This document shows, one piece after another, positions 5,134-5,907 of a stretch of DNA of 5,907 nucleotides. How positions within the stretch are numbered: the first letter of the stretch is position 1; every line of letters begins with the position of its first letter. Source of the DNA: Planctomycetota bacterium. GTDB lineage: Bacteria; Planctomycetota; PLA2; JAEUHO01. Below the pieces are notes generated by a model. That model was not told the DNA's origin. It made no database searches and was given only the letters and a program-made list of their open reading frames with translations. The stretch lies in assembly GCA_026647295.1 (NCBI GenBank), contig JAPKHB010000256.1:1-5907 (forward strand). Reading direction: 5' to 3'. Both the position numbers and the translations under genes were made by a program.

Positions 5134-5907
5134 ATGGACTCCGACCTCGAGATCGCCCGCCGGGTTTCGCTCGAACCCATCGAGGCCCTCGCCCGCCGCT
5201 GGGGCCTCCTCGACGCCGAGATCGAGCCCTACGGCCGGCACATGGCCAAGGTCTCGCTCGGCGCCATCGGGCGCCTGGGGGACCGCCCGCCGGGGCGCTA
5301 CGTCGTGGTGACCGCCATCACCCCCACGCCGCTGGGCGAGGGCAAGACGGTCCACACCATCGGGCTCTCGCTCGCGCTCGCGCGCCGCGGCCGCCGCGTC
5401 GTCACCTGCATCCGCCAGCCGTCGATGGGCCCCCTGTTCGGGATCAAGGGCGGCGCGGCCGGCGGCGGCTACTCGCAGGTGGTGCCGATGGAGTCCTTCA
5501 ACCTGCACCTCACCGGCGACATCCACGCCGTGCAGGCGGCCCACAACCTCATCGCGGCCCACGTCGACACCTCGATCCTCCTGGGCAACCGCTTTGGCTT
5601 CGACCCCGAGCGCGTCACCTGGCGGCGCGTGACCGACACCAACGACCGGGCGCTGCGCGAGATCATCGTCGGCCTGGGCGGTCCGGCCAACGGCGTCCCC
5701 CGGCGCACGGGCTTCGACATCGCCGTCCCGCTGATCCACGAGCGCCATCGGGCGAAGGTGCTGTCGTACTTCGAGGTGGCCAGGGCGGACGGTGCCCAAA
5801 TCGCCGTCGGCGGCACGGCGCTCGACGGCCCGGGAGGCGGCCACTACGTTGCGCCGACGCTGTTCACGCGCGCCACGCGGCAGATGCGCATCGCTCAGGA
5901 GGAGATC
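5134..5907 (+). CDS. fhs: Formate-tetrahydrofolate ligase N-terminal part, running in frame into an aldehyde dehydrogenase fragment
   Basis: Residues 1-198 (5134-5727) are clearly the start of formate-tetrahydrofolate ligase, which makes 10-formyl-THF from formate, THF and ATP in the cytoplasm. Seen are EPIEALA near the N-terminus, EPYGRHMAKV (31-40), the P-loop TPLGEGKT (65-72), the family signature GIKGGAAGGGYSQ (103-115) and RVTDTNDRALREIIVGLGG (165-183). The normal enzyme has about 550 residues and continues after the RTGFDI motif with an ASEVMA-like segment. Here the frame instead passes at about 5728 into 60 residues typical of aldehyde dehydrogenase, and runs off the window. ATG 5134 was chosen because it puts the conserved N-terminus at the expected distance. 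The ribosome binding site is weak (GAAAGG at 5114-5119, 14 bases away), and TTG 5110 is a poorer alternative. No ZTP-type riboswitch was seen upstream. The product as written would lack most of the ligase and should not be active. Confidence 0.85.
   Translation, partial: MDSDLEIARRVSLEPIEALARRWGLLDAEIEPYGRHMAKVSLGAIGRLGDRPPGRYVVVTAITPTPLGEGKTVHTIGLSLALARRGRRVVTCIRQPSMGPLFGIKGGAAGGGYSQVVPMESFNLHLTGDIHAVQAAHNLIAAHVDTSILLGNRFGFDPERVTWRRVTDTNDRALREIIVGLGGPANGVPRRTGFDIAVPLIHERHRAKVLSYFEVARADGAQIAVGGTALDGPGGGHYVAPTLFTRATRQMRIAQEEI
5728..5907 (+). other. Aldehyde dehydrogenase C-terminal fragment fused in frame to fhs
   Basis: The 60 residues after the ligase sequence match the part of NAD(P)-dependent aldehyde dehydrogenases that follows the catalytic cysteine: PLIHERHRAKVLSY, then EVARADGAQIAVGG, YVAPTLF, and MRIAQEEI, which in the family normally leads into FGPV. 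The PLIH variant recalls the semialdehyde and betaine aldehyde dehydrogenase branches. The cofactor-binding fold, the catalytic Glu and the catalytic Cys all lie before this point and are absent. Six of 60 codons end in A or T (CAT, GGT, CAA, GGA, GTT, GCT) against 4 of 198 in the ligase part, and the only AGG arginine codon of this reading frame occurs here. The fragment continues beyond the window. Confidence 0.8.

Overview
The window is very GC-rich, with third codon positions almost all G or C. It reads left to right on the + strand as four coding regions, the first and last cut by the window edges. Long open frames on the minus strand and in alternative + frames are by-products of the high GC and are not annotated. 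The mix of genes suggests a Planctomycetota-like or other deep-branching Gram-negative bacterium from a metagenome: a membrane-anchored SpoIIE-type phosphatase with a Pro/Ala-rich N-terminus, a small MazG protein with a cysteine tail, and a secreted OmcB-like protein with DUF11 repeats. The taxonomy is inference; no marker gene here settles it.

Layout. (1) 2-1942 encodes a two-transmembrane sensor phosphatase with a periplasmic domain, a HAMP-like linker and a C-terminal PP2C/SpoIIE domain; its start lies upstream of the window. (2) 1948-2295, five bases after that stop, encodes a 115-residue MazG-like nucleotide pyrophosphohydrolase, probably cotranscribed with it. (3) 2296-2740 is a 445-base gap whose first part is distinctly less GC-rich than its surroundings. 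It holds an AT-rich palindrome, a good sigma70-type promoter (TTGCCA-17-TATTGT), a compact foldable RNA of about 100 nt and a 16-bp intrinsic terminator hairpin. A second possible promoter and a hairpin-rich leader follow. The segment is either a stand-alone small RNA gene or an attenuator-type leader of the next gene. (4) 2741-5026 encodes a 761-residue cysteine-rich putative lipoprotein with two Ig-like domains and four tandem DUF11 repeats. (5) 5027-5133 holds a GC-rich hairpin. (6) From 5134 an excellent formate-tetrahydrofolate ligase N-terminus begins.

The most notable point is at about 5728. After 198 residues of formate-tetrahydrofolate ligase the reading frame continues without interruption into 60 residues of an unrelated protein, the C-terminal part of an aldehyde dehydrogenase, up to the window edge. 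Codon use changes at the same place. Neither half is complete, so this is more likely an assembly chimera or a recombination scar than a working fusion enzyme, but it needs checking because automatic annotation would hide it.

The first two genes may form a stress or nucleotide-housekeeping unit, the third is a cell-envelope protein, and the last belongs to one-carbon metabolism. Apart from the phosphatase-MazG pair I see no evidence that they act together. I see no CRISPR array, tRNA, rRNA, transposase or integrase.
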